This document shows, one piece after another, positions 36,499 through 48,507 of a DNA stretch of 64,000 bases. Under the pieces are notes generated by a model. That model did not search any database. It saw only the letters and a list, made by a program, of their open reading frames with translations, and was not told where the DNA came from. Location: assembly GCA_017654735.1 (NCBI GenBank), contig JADPYG010000006.1:213952-277951 (forward strand). The letters are read 5' to 3'. Both the position numbers and the translations under genes were made by a program. The stretch's first letter is position 1. Each line of letters begins with the position of its first letter. The stretch is from Vishniacozyma victoriae (taxonomy: Eukaryota > Basidiomycota > Tremellomycetes > Tremellales > Bulleribasidiaceae).

Positions 36499-36782
36499 AT
36501 TCCCTCTCTTTATTTCTTTTATCAAGCATTGACGCGTGTTTATAGCATCTGTACTTGTAACGTAGCATTATGCATGGCGCCCCCAGGTGTTCCCCATATT
36601 ACATTATCTATTCCCCTCCTTTATCTCCTTATCTGGTTATTCTAGCGCATCCTTTTTCGACTCGCTTGTTCGCTTGAATCGACTCGCGCCCGGTAAACCC
36701 GAATAACAAAAAGTTGGGTCTGGATCTACAGTAATCTATTCATTACATCTACCACTTCCTTTGATACTCTTATACATATATA

Positions 36783-38891
36783 ATGTGTGGTATCTTCTGC
36801 TGCTACAACCGTTCAGGCGACTTGGCCGCTTTCCGACCTAGAGCTATTGCTCTCTCAAAGAAACAGAGACATAGGGGTCCTGATTGGTCGGGATGTTACA
36901 TGGGTAAAGACACCGTCATGGTCCATGAGCGTTTGGCTATTGTTGGTGTTGGTGAGTCTCTCATCTCTCATCTCTCATCTCGTGAGGACTTGGACGACAT
37001 GGAGGACGTGACGCATCATCACTATGGAGTGGTCATTACGCCCTCGAGTCGAGCGAGTCCGTGCCAAGCCATTTGCTGATTTGTAGACACTGGTGCTCAG
37101 CCTCTTGTCAACGACGATGGAAGTGTTGTTCTCGCTGTCAACGGAGAGATCTACAACCACGTCGCTCTCCGAAAAGGTCTGAAGAACCCAGCTACTTTCA
37201 AGACCCACTCTGATTGTGAGGTCATCATGCACTTGGTGAGTGATATGACGAGTGCGAGAGAGGCGGGGGGCTAATGTTTCAGTACAAAGAGCACGGAACC
37301 GACCTTTGTGCTATGCTCGATGGAATGTTCTCTTTCGTCCTACTCGACACCTCCGTCACTCCTTCCCGAATCATTGCCGCCCGTGATCCTATCGGAATCA
37401 CAACATTGTACATGGGATACCACTCTTCCTCCCCCGATACCATCTACTTCTCCTCCGAGCTCAAGACTCTACATGAAGAATGTGACAACCTCATCGCATT
37501 CCCCCCTGGACATTTCTACGATTCCAACACCAAGACCACGACGAGATATTTCAAACCAACTTGGTGGGATGGGGACAAGGGAGAAGTTCCCCATAACGAG
37601 GTCGATTTGAAGCTTGTTCGAGAAACTCTTGAAGCTGCCGTCAAGAAGAGGCTCATGTCGGAGGTTCCTTATGGTGTTTTGTTGAGTGGTGGTCTGGATA
37701 GTAGTTTGATTGCTTCCATTGCTGCTAGGGAGACGGACAAGCTGGCACAAGCTCAGGAGGAATTGAGGCAACAAAAGAGGCAGGCTATTGCCGAGGGTAA
37801 ACCAGTTGGTAAGCACCTCGATCCATACTCCTTCATCACGAGCTAACAAATAGACGACGAGACAACACTCGCATCATGGCCCCAACTACACTCTTTCGCA
37901 GTCGGTCTACCCGGTGCACCCGATTTGGTCGCTGCCCGAAAAGCTGCCGACTTCCTCGGAACAGTCCACCACGAATACACCTTCACCCTCGAGGAAGGTT
38001 TGGACGCGATTGAGGAAGTCATCTACCACCTCGAGACCTTTGACGTCACTACCGTCCGAGCTTCTACCCCCATGTACCTCTTGTCTCGAAAGATCAAGGC
38101 TATGGGAGTCAAGATGGTCTTGTCTGGTGAAGGAGCCGACGAGATCTTTGGTGGTACGTCAAAGATTCCCTTGAAATTGAAGATGAGCTGACGAATAGGT
38201 TACCTCTACTTCCACGCTGCGCCAGATGCCAAGGACTTCCACCAGGAACTGGTCAAGCGAGTCAAGAACCTACATACCGCCGATTGTCTCCGTGCCAACA
38301 AGTCTACCATGGCTTGGGGTCTTGAGGCTCGAGTTCCATTCCTCGACAAGAAGTTCTTGGAGGTTTCAATGAACATTGATGCCAAGTACAAGGAGTTCAA
38401 CAAGGGTGTTAGCCAGGAGGTTGATGCCGATGGTCGACCCAAGATGGAGAAGGTCAGTCCTATCCCTCTTGTAAGAACTAAACGCAGCTGACAAATAGTA
38501 CATCTTGCGAAAAGCATTCGACTGTGCCCCTGATGGAAAAGCCTACCTACCCGACTCTATCCTTTGGCGACAAAAGGAGCAATTCTCCGATGGTGTAGGA
38601 TACTCTTGGATCGACGGAATGAAGGATCAAGCTGCCGCAACAATCACCGACGAACAAATGGCAAGCCGCCACGAACGTTTCCCACTCGAAACTCCCGATA
38701 CCAAAGAAGCATACTGGATCAGGCAGATTTTCGAACATCATTTCCCTACCGAGGCTGCTGCCAAGACTGCTGTTAGATGGGTACCCAAGCAAGAATGGGG
38801 TGTTAGCTCCGATCCTAGTGGAAGGGCTGTCAGTATTCATACTGCTGCTTACAAGGATGGTGAGAACAAAGCTGTTAACGGCAAGCAATAG
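36783..38891 (+). CDS. ASN1: Asparagine synthetase (glutamine-hydrolysing)
   Basis: Six exons (36783-36951, 37087-37235, 37283-37808, 37854-38153, 38199-38452, 38499-38891) give 596 residues, the normal size. MCGIFCCYN provides the N-terminal Cys nucleophile of the class-II glutaminase domain, and [16 protein letters not shown] and TTLYMGY complete its ammonia-producing site. The synthetase domain has [18 protein letters not shown] (PP-loop), [17 protein letters not shown] and [11 protein letters not shown]. It makes asparagine from aspartate, ATP and glutamine. The first intron (135 nt) is three times the local norm and contains a CTCATCT repeat. Within exon 3 a charged insertion ([17 protein letters not shown]) separates the PP-loop from the next strand. 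Confidence 0.97.
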
Positions 38892-39237
38892 AGGTGGAGA
38901 GTGGCAATACAGGATAGGATACATGCATATCTGCTAGATGAGCGTTGTGACTGTGTCGAGTATGCGGTTCTCAATTTCGGCCATTGACGGATACTGAGAC
39001 CGACTGGTCCTCTTCTCAACGAGGAACGAGATGGAGACTGAGCTTAGACCTGAGCTACAGTATTACAGGGGACAAGAGTCGCAAACATCTCCATCGTACA
39101 GTATTCACATTGTTACATGCTCCACACCATTCGATGATTTCAATTTATACCACACACTGATATCCCATCTATCTGCTTAATTCTCTTTCCGATTTCTTCT
39201 TCCGTACAGTCTCCCCATCTTTTTTTTCTTGCTAATG
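38892..39237. other. Intergenic, convergent 3' ends
   Basis: 346 bp between two convergent genes; contains a T8 run near 39220. No gene seen. Confidence 0.4.
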
Positions 39238-41314
39238 CTAATCAAAGACCTCCCTGCTAATCAGCTTTCAGTTCGCAGGGTTCAAAGAAACTCACATAGC
39301 TCCATACTCGAACACCCTGAACAATTCCTCATTATAAACATTAGGAGTCCAATTGATCCTGATCATCAGATTAACCGAAATGAGCGCTAGTCGGCTGACA
39401 TACACTGATGTCCAATCCAGACCCATCTCAGCATGTACCAATCCCCTAGCTTCCCATTCTTTCATTTCCGAATCTGGGACACCTCTGAATAATACCTGTA
39501 TTTTTAGATTTCGATGGGTGGGGAGACATACCATTAGACGAATAAGTACGTCGGGAGGTGGAATCATGGTGAGTGTGGTTGTTGGATTCAATTGATCATG
39601 GCCAAGGATCCTGTATGCCTACTCATCAGCTCTTCCCAGAAAGAACTGAGCAGAAATAGTGAATCGAAGACATACGATATTCTTATGCCTGGTAATACCA
39701 GGCAGCCAAGCAGTAATCATACTAGTCCTCGATTCAACCGGTAATCCCAAAGTCGCAAGAACACGATCGATATGCGGCACGAAAATAGTCTGAGGCAAAC
39801 ACCAAGCGTTGATCGGTCGGACGTCTGGCCACGCAGGGATAAGAGGACCTTCGGGTTTCATCTTGGCTGGTTGTGGTTTGGGGCTTGGTCTAATTGTCAG
39901 CTCGTAGGCCCCGAATGGGAACAGGAAAGGGACGTACAGCATTTCCACAAATAACCCTTTCGCCTCTGTTCCTGTCAAGAGGTCTTCGACAGCTCCGCCT
40001 GGATCAACTTTGAGGAACCATCTTAATCGTTGCCGAGTCCCTTCGGGAAGTAGAGAAGTCATTGGGTAGGCTGAGGTGATTTGCCAATCTTGAACTGAGA
40101 GGGATACTTCCAGCTACACATCAGCATCTTTTGGTTTCTCTTGGACATTCACTCATGATCATCCCACACGAGCGAGGTGGACTCACACTTCTCTCTTCGG
40201 GGAAGATGAGATCGATCTTAGGTCTCACTGACCTTGGTCGAAAGACAAGACGAGCAGTATTCTTATTATGTACCGCATCTGCCAATCAGCCAAATCGTCC
40301 AACATCGATGGGTAGGAGGTACATTTGGTAAGAACTTCATTAGGACCTAATTGGCGTCCTGTGAAAGTCTGTTTGAAGGTGGTAGATTCGATTTTGAGGG
40401 TCCCTAGGTATTCTCTCATCAGCCAATCCTCCTGTATTTGACTCACCTCCGGCTGGTGGACCTTTGGCGAGATCGCTATTATCAGCTGTGTGAAGGACAT
40501 ATGTTGGAAACATACCCAGAGACAGAAGCTGTCATCGCAATGGTCTTCCCCGCTGTGGTCTCACACGATACACTCTGATCCGCCGAATTCCCACTTTTGG
40601 CTAGTCCGTCAGCTCCTTCCATACGATAGACGTGCGAGGTGCAGCGGGCGTATCTTTCTTAGCCCCTCCCCCTCCTCCCCCTCCCCCGCCTCCTCCTCCT
40701 CCTCCACCACCAGCCGCCGGCGCTCCGGCTCCACCTCCAGTACCTGCCAGGCCCGCCTACTCATCAGCTGGACTCTGGAGAAAAGATGATATACTCACTG
40801 TCTCCAACGACCTAGACGGACTGCCAGAGACCAGGGTGTAGACTTACATTTTTATCCCATGCGTGTACGTCCAATCTGACCACATGTTTACCGGCGCAGG
40901 CATAATGGTACGAGTCGTTGTCCGTTCTTTCATCAGCCTCTACCCTTAGAAGTGAAGAAGGTATCGATTTCGACCCTCAACTGGATCGTTGACAGAGGTA
41001 TGGACCAAAAGACGCAGACGGGAACGTACATGAATATATCCTGTGTACCCGCAAACCCCCCAATCCAAGGCGTATCAGAAGCTTTACAGCTCAAGCGGGT
41101 AATATGAGTGTCTTTCGGAATCTGAAACTTTTCCTGCGCAGCATCTAGGGCTTTCTACCACGTCAGCTTGGATTCTCCAAATGATAAGTATAGTTCCCAG
41201 CTCGTCAAGGTGGACGTGAGAAGAAGAAGGACTCACGTCAAAAGTAGTGGGCATGAGGACGAATGCTTCTGTACCGCCACCGCTTAGGAGGAGCATACGT
41301 GGAGGGGAAGCCAT
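39238..41314 (-). CDS. Hypothetical protein, eleven exons
   Basis: Exons 41314-41237, 41154-41030, 40926-40848, 40756-40744, 40600-40516, 40475-40447, 40412-40323, 40278-40187, 40113-39676, 39618-39296 and 39253-39238 give 455 residues with all phases consistent. I do not recognise the family. The protein is mostly ordered: LLLSGGGTEAFVLMPTTFD, ITDNDSYHYACAGKHVVRLD, then beta-rich blocks GTLKIESTTFKQTFTGRQL and LEVSLSVQDWQITSAYPMTS, and a long domain with GLFVEMLYVPFLFPFGAYEL and IPPPDVLIRLMVCLPTHRN. Alternating beta segments suggest a beta-sandwich protein. Exon 4 is 13 nt and the next intron carries a G/A-rich tract. If the last intron is not used, the protein ends at 39292 (YGAM) instead of YGAMEVFD. 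Confidence 0.7.
40601..40743 (-). other. 143-nt intron with long GGA/GGG tract
   Basis: Read on the minus strand this region is a nearly pure purine run of GGN triplets. It could be misread as a poly-Gly exon (or poly-Pro on the + strand). The exon reading ends in a stop soon after, while treating it as a phase-1 intron (GTACTG to ACTAG) links the frames on either side. Confidence 0.6.
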
Positions 41315-41869
41315 TTTGGGATTGGATTTGCGGAGCTTGGTTGTTATCGATTTGATGGTGTTGATGATCTTGTCCCGAGTAGATATAAAATAAGCCAGGT
41401 GAACAGTGAAATGTATATGCTGCGTAAGGAGTGAGAAGCATAAGTAGTCAGTAGAAACGACGTCTTGACGTTTTTGTCATCTCATCCACGAGGTTAGTGC
41501 GCCATATGTGTGTGTGTCAAAAGAAGAGGGGGACAGGAACAAAGAGATTGATTTCTCTTCAAAGTGCAGATAAAGTTGCCGTAACTTAACTTGTACCTTG
41601 ACCTGCTTCAAGCGATTAATATCCTGGTACCTCAATGTACCTCACTGCGAGATCAATCGAGATTAGATAGCCCTGGTATTGGTACCTTGCTAATTCCAAG
41701 ACTCTGTTGCATTCTTAAAGATATCTCTTAAACTCAACGTATATAGACAATAACATGAAATATCAACCTTTTTCACACGCCCACATGGATCCAGTCCAGT
41801 ATCAAAGAATCACCTTCTCATATTCTCGTTTATTATCTGTACCCTTCCCTCATCTCCTCTCTCTCAACT
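41315..41869. other. Intergenic, hypothetical gene promoter / USV101-like 3' flank
   Basis: 555 bp with short GT dinucleotide runs near 41510 and AT-rich stretches. No gene or clear element recognised. Confidence 0.4.
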
Positions 41870-43727
41870 CTAGGCCTCAGTCTTGGTCTCTTCCTTTGGG
41901 GTTGGCGCAGCGCTAGATTCGGCGGTGTGTCCCTGATCCTGAGAGGATGGGTGATAAGGGTATGGCTGAGGAGGGTAGTTTGCTCCTTCCGAAGCTGATG
42001 CTAGAGGTGGAACACCAAGATCATCAAGTCCAGATCGTGGAGCCTGTCGTGGTGATCCCAATAATGCCGAGATGGCCAATGAAGACCTTCGTTCGGTGGT
42101 AGGTGGTAACCAGAGTGGTTCCGAACTGTTGTTTCCATTGCCGTTGGCGTTGCTGTTACCATTTCCATTGGGCCCAGTCTCTCTGATGGCATCATTCAAG
42201 TTTTGAGGAGCGGCCGAAGCGGGTCGTGGCATCTTTCTCGAATCTTCATTTTCATCTTCAGCCCGTCGCTTTCGGTCATAGTTCCCGTAGGGGTATTGTG
42301 ACTGTTGATCGGGGGCAGAGTATTGGAAGGGCGAGTCGGACGGATTACCAGGGTAGGGGTACTGAGCATATGGCCCTTGGCCGGGAGCTTGGACGGGTGG
42401 GGCGCCAGCACCAGGAGCTCCTGGTGGGTAATATCCACTAGGAGGAGGGGGATAGGCGTATGCTGGACCGGATGATCCCGGGGCGGCGGCGTAGTGAGGA
42501 GCAGGAGTTTGATGCTCGTAGTAGTTGTCGGCAGGGGGATGGGGAGGGTACGCCCCCTCGTGGTGAGGATAGGCGTTCGAGTGAGTGGGCGAAGAAGACC
42601 ATTGTCCCTGAGGACCGGGAGGGTACATCGGTGATTGAGGTGGTGGGCCGTGAGCCGAGACTGGAGGCTCGGAGTCGGCGTAATGTTGAGGAACGGGTAA
42701 TTCCCGTCCACTAGCAGACATGGGTCGGTAAGGGTATGGAACTGGCGGTCCAGCATCAGAAGGTGCACCAGCTGTAGGTGGCCGGTTCTGGTCGTAATTG
42801 CCATATTGGTATGGGTAGCCAGATGACGAAGGAGGTCGTCGAGATGGTCCACCATTATCAACAGCATGTTGATCGGGGTAAGGATAAGGTTGAGCGTATC
42901 CTGCTCGTGGACGTTCTTCCCATCCAGGTTGGAATTCACCAAATTCATTGGTTTGTTGACTTGGTGGTGGATCTCCGCCTCTTCCACCTCGGTACTCGTT
43001 ATGTCGAGGACGCTCGACTGCGTTCTTGGGTACTTCAACAATCTCTCCTCGCTTTCGCTGTTCACGTCCAGCCTTCATGCTAAGGTTGACATGCACAGTG
43101 TTGAGCGAACTGAGCATGGCCTCGTTCAATGCCATATGATCAGCATGAACAGTGGCGGCATGTTGTCGAAGATTGTCCAATCGAGAGAATGCTTTTCCAC
43201 AATGACAGGGGAATGGTCGTTCTCCAGTATGTTTTCTAATTATCAGTCAGTACTGACGTGGAAACAAGTGGATCAGGTACTTACCGTACGTGCCTGGCGA
43301 GATGTTCTGATCTCGTAAAGACTTTGTCGCAATCACCAAATCCTTTACACCTAAACATTTTCCCACCACTCACACCAACAGGTACGATAGGTGCACCTTC
43401 AGGAGTAAAAGTAACGCTATGTTCAACTTGTCGACCACCATGGCTGGACGGAGGAGGCGAAGGCATGTGATCGCTAGGGTTGGATGCGAGTCCGTAATAT
43501 CCGCTTGAAGGAGGTGGTGGAGGAGGGTAGGTGTTGCTAGTGACTGGGGTAATTGGGGCTTGGGCAGGGTAGCCGTGAGATGATCCTGGAGCGGGCATCT
43601 CGTTATATGGCGAATGGGGATTTTTGGAGTATGGTCCGTGAGAAGAATTTAGTCGGTCGGGACCTCCAGATGATCCAGGCGGTCGTGAGTATGTTGTATA
43701 AGGTTCTTCGTGTGTCTGATATGACAT
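41870..43727 (-). CDS. USV101: C2H2 zinc-finger transcription factor, Usv101/Rsv-like
   Basis: Two exons (43727-43285, 43235-41870; 49-nt intron inside the finger region) encode 602 residues. Two tandem C2H2 fingers at about residues 125-175 read [37 protein letters not shown] and [18 protein letters not shown]. The Arg-Ser-Glu-His/Arg-Leu-Asn contact helices resemble the Msn2/Usv1/Rsv group. The rest is low-complexity Pro/Tyr/Gly/Ser, with a putative basic stretch ([19 protein letters not shown]). In Cryptococcus Usv101 regulates capsule, wall and stress genes. The name is by resemblance of the fingers and could belong to a paralogue. The gene has a long gene-free upstream region, as typical of regulators here. 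Confidence 0.75.
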
Positions 43728-45191
43728 CGATTGTCTAGCGGATAGCCCTGTAACTATATATCCAGGACAGGACCGAGATCTATGGCGAAACCTTCTTTTA
43801 TACTAAAGATCGACTCAATTACTAGATGTATCAGCGCAATCCTTGCCAGGCCGCCAAATAAACAAAGAAAGGCGAAAGGAAAGAGAGAAAGATAGTATGT
43901 CGATCAACACATTACAAGGGGATGGCACCGGAATGAGGACCAAAGTACGCCTTTCCCCCTTGTCCTGACGACCGATGGGCCTGACTTCCTTTCAAGCACC
44001 GAGGAGGACGCTTTGCCTCCTTTGACCGTGGATCTAAGGACGGGGAGGGAGGGAACGGGATCTGACAAGATGGTAGATGGGCCTAATGGGAGGGTAGAGT
44101 TGGATTATTTTATGGCCATACAGTCTCGCCAAAGATAATAAAAGGTAGAGGTAATGGTAGGCGTTTAGATGTAGATCTACCCAGATGGGGTGTTGCGTCA
44201 ATTTTCAGATGGCAAAGAACCCACGCGGGCCCATGCATCCCTCCAGCCATGGTCCACCAGCTCGGATTCCCTCCTCTTTTCGTCCCTCCATCATTGACGA
44301 GTGTCACATGCTTAGACTGGAAGGCGCGACTCACGATATGACACCAATGTAGATCCTCGTTCCTAGACGATACGAGAAGCAGGCACCTCTTACTTTCTTT
44401 AGATCGGGAGGTGGCGGGTGGTTCTTTTAGTGTATTGTCTTTTGAGTGAATCGTAGTACAATCTAGCGAGTAGGTAGTAGCTGTATGTGTATGATAGAGT
44501 AGAATAGTATCGCTATGGATAGTGATACTACAGTATATTCTACTGTATACTACTACTATAGAATACGTTGTATGTAAAGTAAGAAGGAGGGGTACCTTGT
44601 TGGTTCCTCGTACCTAGACTCAAAACACAAGAAAGGGTCCAGACAAATAGTTCAGGGTAAAAAAGCAAGGAGGGATTGTAGTGTTCAAGGGGCATTGTGA
44701 GGGCTCTGCGAACCCTGAGAGACCCTGATCTACGTGACAATGACCAATTAAGTCATCCGCCACTTTCGGAGACGACACGGCGTTAGCTAGGCACGGGTCT
44801 ATGCTCCTTATCGCTTCACGCTTTACCAGCCAATTCTGTCGAGAAATGTGGCCTACTATTGTGATATCTCATGATATACCCCTTGTTTCATCTTGATCCC
44901 GTAGAAGAATGAGGGTGATAGATGATATACAGTGGTCTGTCAGTCGAGCCGTTGGACCAAGAGCCTTGTTTCAGGTCACGCTCCTAGTATCTTAGATTCG
45001 ATCATGTTGACCCTCTTTCTGACCCGGTATTTCAAGACCACTCATTCTCCAGGCTTATGTCTGTCTAATGATGGCAAGGGCAGAAAGACAGTCAGAGAAG
45101 AGGAGGTTCAGGGCGAGGGAGTCGGAGAGGTAAGGTGGGGTACCAGGCCAGAAATGGCGTTAAGAGAGATATACTTGTTCTGCAACCTGCA
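43728..45191. promoter_or_regulatory. 1.46-kb gene-free region upstream of USV101-like gene
   Basis: No coding exon found on either strand. Near 44505-44547 there are two overlapping inverted repeats: TAGTATC/GATACTA with a 12-nt loop (44505-44530) and TACAGTA/TACTGTA with a 5-nt loop (44529-44547). The long non-coding flank probably holds the promoter and leader of the zinc-finger gene and the 3' UTR of the next gene. Confidence 0.45.
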
Positions 45192-46501
45192 TCATCTAAG
45201 CTTGACAACACCGTCCACACGCGTTCCTCCTCTCTTCTCTACCCATCCCTCTCCTTCCTCACTCATCCACTGGACAGCCCAATCCAGCCTCATACTCATA
45301 TAAGCCTTCTTCATTACCTCCCAAGCTCTATCCCTCACCCGATCCCGAGCCCAACCTAGGACTATCCGTTCATATGTGCTCACAGAGTCGTCATTGAGTA
45401 ATTGAAAGTATCGCATTGGGTTGAATCTTTCTAGTGATAGTGCTTGAGAGGCTTGTGTAGCATAGGAGAGTGAGGAGAGGGAGAGGAGGGGGTGGTCTTG
45501 ACGAGTCGAAGGCGAGTGTGATGTGAGTTTAGAGTAAAGGCGGGTAGGAGGGGGGCAAGTGAGTTGAAGTAGAGTAGAGTGGAAGGTCGAGGTGGACGGT
45601 TCACTCTGGACCAATTGAAGAAGTAATAGTATCGAAGCGAATTGAGCTCGGTTGTCCTCTGTGTGAACCGATAGGTCGGCCATATTTCCAACCAGGTCGT
45701 CGACAGGTGTTGCCTTGCTTTTACCTTTCCTATCGTCCACAGCGTAATACAGGCCCGGGACCAGACCACTGAGAGAGCTATTGAGTTGTGGAATATGTTT
45801 GGCGAGTATAGCGATTCTGGCAGATGACTCGAACACTTCGGCGTCAGCTACAACCCCTAGCGTGAAGTAGGACTCACCTTTAATGGCAAAGTCGTCAATC
45901 CGCCCGGAAGCTACTACCCCTTCCCTGAGTTTCCCTGCCAATCAGTATTGGAACCCAGACTTGGAGCGACATACGGAATAACAGGACGATACTGGACAAA
46001 CTCTCCAACTCCTCCTGCCGACCCGGGGCTGGAGCGGTATGTCTAGCGGTCTTGAAGGTAGAATAATGCTTGTCTACCTGCGTTATGAGTATTCATACTA
46101 GCATTCTCATACGGGTTGACGTACCCGCTCATCAATGTAGATCCGGTAACGATCCTGCATCTCTAAGTCCTTCAACCTGAAATCAGTCCACTACTTGGAA
46201 TCCATGGGTGAACTCACGCATCACCCTCCGCACCATCCCCTCCACTCCTAGATACAGACTGGATCAATTCCATCGGATCGAGCTTGACCTCAGCCAGTCG
46301 TCCACTTGGTCTCGTGCGGTCTGCTGGAGAAGGATATATCGACTGAGAAGCGCGGTTTGTGGGTTGACCGCGCGAGCTATTGCCATTGGATCTGCCTGGC
46401 GGGGGCGCACTTCGAGGCTGTGATTGGACCGCAGCTTGCTGACGGCCTTCAAGTGGCGGTGCGGGAGCCTTGGCCCGCATATGTGGTGGTCTGTATGCCA
46501 T
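45192..46501 (-). CDS. Helical protein, possibly SAC3/GANP-like
   Basis: Five exons (46501-46218, 46176-46125, 46077-45975, 45934-45878, 45835-45192) encode 379 residues. The N-terminal 90 residues are disordered and Pro/Arg-rich (MAYRPPHMRAKAPAPPLEG). Then comes CKDLEMQDRYRIYIDER-like sequence (LKDLEMQDRYRIYIDER) and an all-helical region with IVLLFRKLREGVV, FESSARIAILAKHIPQL and GLVPGLYYAVDD. The C-terminal part has LERFNPMRYFQLLNDDSVST, YERIVLGWARDRVRDRAW and EVMKKAYMSMRL, which resembles the SAC3/GANP/Thp3 arrangement of TPR-like helices. These proteins work in mRNA export or as PCI-type scaffolds. The assignment is weak; a conserved fungal protein of unknown function is the safe call. 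Confidence 0.75.
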
Positions 46502-46646
46502 CTTGGAAGTATAGATGAGAGTGGAGGTCAATTGACGCGTCCGAGCATCTCGGTCGAGTGGCATTCGGCCCGGCGGTTCCCCGACCGACCTCTTTATCAC
46601 TGTTCCGCGATGCGGTCTAGTATCATACCTGCACCATACTTGCTGG

Positions 46647-47826
46647 CTAATTTACATCCGGATCAAAAGGCATCCAACCTCTACAATTCCTAGCTCCACA
46701 TAAACATTTCGTTAAGCCTTCCCCACCTTCCCCTGCCCCTTGCAATACCCCACCAATACCAGACGCATCCGCATAATCATATGTCAATTCTTCCCCTTCC
46801 TCGATATCCCTCTTTGCCTATTCATCAGTACTGTCCCTCTTGATGTCGATATCATATGAGTGGGGGACATACAAAGATGGCAGCTCTCGGCCAGTATGAA
46901 TCCCCGCCCCACCTTACCACCTGTACCACACAGGTCGGATAACAAGAGTGATTAAAGAACCTCCCCACATTCCCTTTATATCTCGGATCAATATGAATCT
47001 TCTGCCCAGGTAGGCGAAGGGTGAGGATGTAGTTTCCCTCCCCTCTCTTTCGGTGTATTTTTGACCATCTGAAATTGGCCTCCGTGGTGGAGAGGTATTC
47101 ACCTGCGTAGAGGCAGAGGAATGTCCCCTTCTCCAGAGTGTTGGCATCATCATAGAATGCCCCTAGACCGATCTCATTGCAAGGTTTGACGTGTATTGGG
47201 ATCCTATCATCAGCTCATTCTCTTGCTGGACGTACTTCAGTCCACGCTGTGTTACCCTACTTGAACATGATGAGCCGCATGGACAAGCAGGCCCGCATTC
47301 CACCAAAGGCATGTTCTGGGGTAAAGCATCAAGATTGAGTTTACCTGCTTCATCGCTGGTTCCTGGGTGGTTATAGAAATTACCTTGATCGTCAATACCA
47401 CGCGAACATGGGGTGACATACCGAAAGTGGAGACGCATTCGCATTCATCGCTGTTAGTTACTCCGCAGCCGGATGTACAGTCGCAGTGCCACTCTTCTGT
47501 ATCTTCGTCACTATCATCGTCCGCAGGCGGTGCTCTTTCAATCGGCGATGTGGTTTCATTAACCGTTGTAGGGATGATTGAATCGGTGATATACTAGCAT
47601 GCATCAGAACCGGACCATAAGTATGTATGAATGAAAGATGATAGAGGCAAGGATGACATGTATGAAAAGGGAAAGGAAGAGGACGGACAATCAATTCATT
47701 CAACGAGGACAGTGAGTCACTCGGCGTAACGCGTAATCTTGGCTCGATCTTCCATAATATCGTCGACCTCGTAGTCATGGTCACTGATTCCGATTCCCGT
47801 AAAGCTGTGCTCTCCGCATTTGCCAT
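46647..47826 (-). CDS. Second pre-SET/SET/post-SET histone methyltransferase (SUV39 type), compact
   Basis: Five exons (47826-47689, 47593-47422, 47383-47236, 47203-46873, 46817-46647) encode 319 residues. Pre-SET has WHCDCTSGCGVTNSDECEC and VECGPACPCGSSCSSRVTQR. SET has EIGLGAFYDDANTLEKG, FLCLYAGEYLS, NYILTLRLPGQKIHID, GNVGRFFNHSCYPTC and EEGEELTYDYADASG. Post-SET has KCLCGARNCRGWMPFD. All catalytic blocks look intact, with the canonical NHSC. The domain order is SUV39/G9a-like, so H3K9 is the likely target, but substrate is not proven. The N-terminal extension is only about 75 residues. One intron is 32 nt (47204-47235); the first uses a GTCCGT donor and is 95 nt. It lies 30 kb from the Clr4-type gene. 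Confidence 0.88.
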
Positions 47827-48507
47827 GACTCACTACTCGTTGTAGTAACAGTCACTTGGCATACATGTGCCGTGCTCGTACCACTCTGATCGACGTATAA
47901 TTACGACTTTGTACTGCCACTTTAGTTAGCAATGAGACACTTGAGTGAAAGAGCGCGACCTACCGGATGACTACGGAATGTACTCGTACTCTATAGTAGG
48001 GCTTCTTTAGATGAAATAGAGGCGTATAGAAGCTGGACCGAGTGGGGTCAAGGACTACACAAACTGTATTTCCACTTCTTTCCGCCTCCACCCTCTGCCA
48101 ATGCCCCTGCATGATCCGGCATGGACCCTTAACCCTTTGATGGCAGTGCCTCTCTTTGATCATGTCACCCTGAATACATCACCCAATAAGACGATAGTAA
48201 CTCGGATCCTTATAGCCAAGGCTTACTACTGACCTAGAGTATATATCCACCACTTTAGTCGTCATCCTCAACCCCATCTTCTCACATCAATACATATCTC
48301 ATCACATTCTCATTAAAAGGTAAGTCAATCATACAGTGGGTACAGCCCAAACATCCTGTTTAGGCAACCAAAGGCATACTTTGCATAGTTGAACAGTGGG
48401 ACAAGGAGATAAGGCTCGCCACTGACATCACAGAGATACAGTAGTTGTTTACGAACATCCCCACGCTTTTACGAAATCATACTAAATAAACAAATCAAAC
48501 GACAACA
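47827..48507. promoter_or_regulatory. Divergent promoter, SET gene / GPI protein, with possible 5' UTR intron
   Basis: 681 bp. A TATATATCC element lies near 48239. Downstream, GTAAGT at 48320 and CTGACATCACAG ending at 48433 could bound a 5' UTR intron of the GPI-protein gene. No coding exon recognised. Confidence 0.4.

Noticed and set aside
40632..40841. Poly-proline ORF on the plus strand
   Set aside because: It mirrors the GGN tract of the minus-strand intron; no start or neighbouring exon supports it.
42196..43065. 289-codon ORF on the minus strand in another frame of the Usv101-like gene
   Set aside because: It is a shadow of the Pro/Tyr/Gly-rich coding region; low complexity keeps several frames open, and it has no start context or domain.
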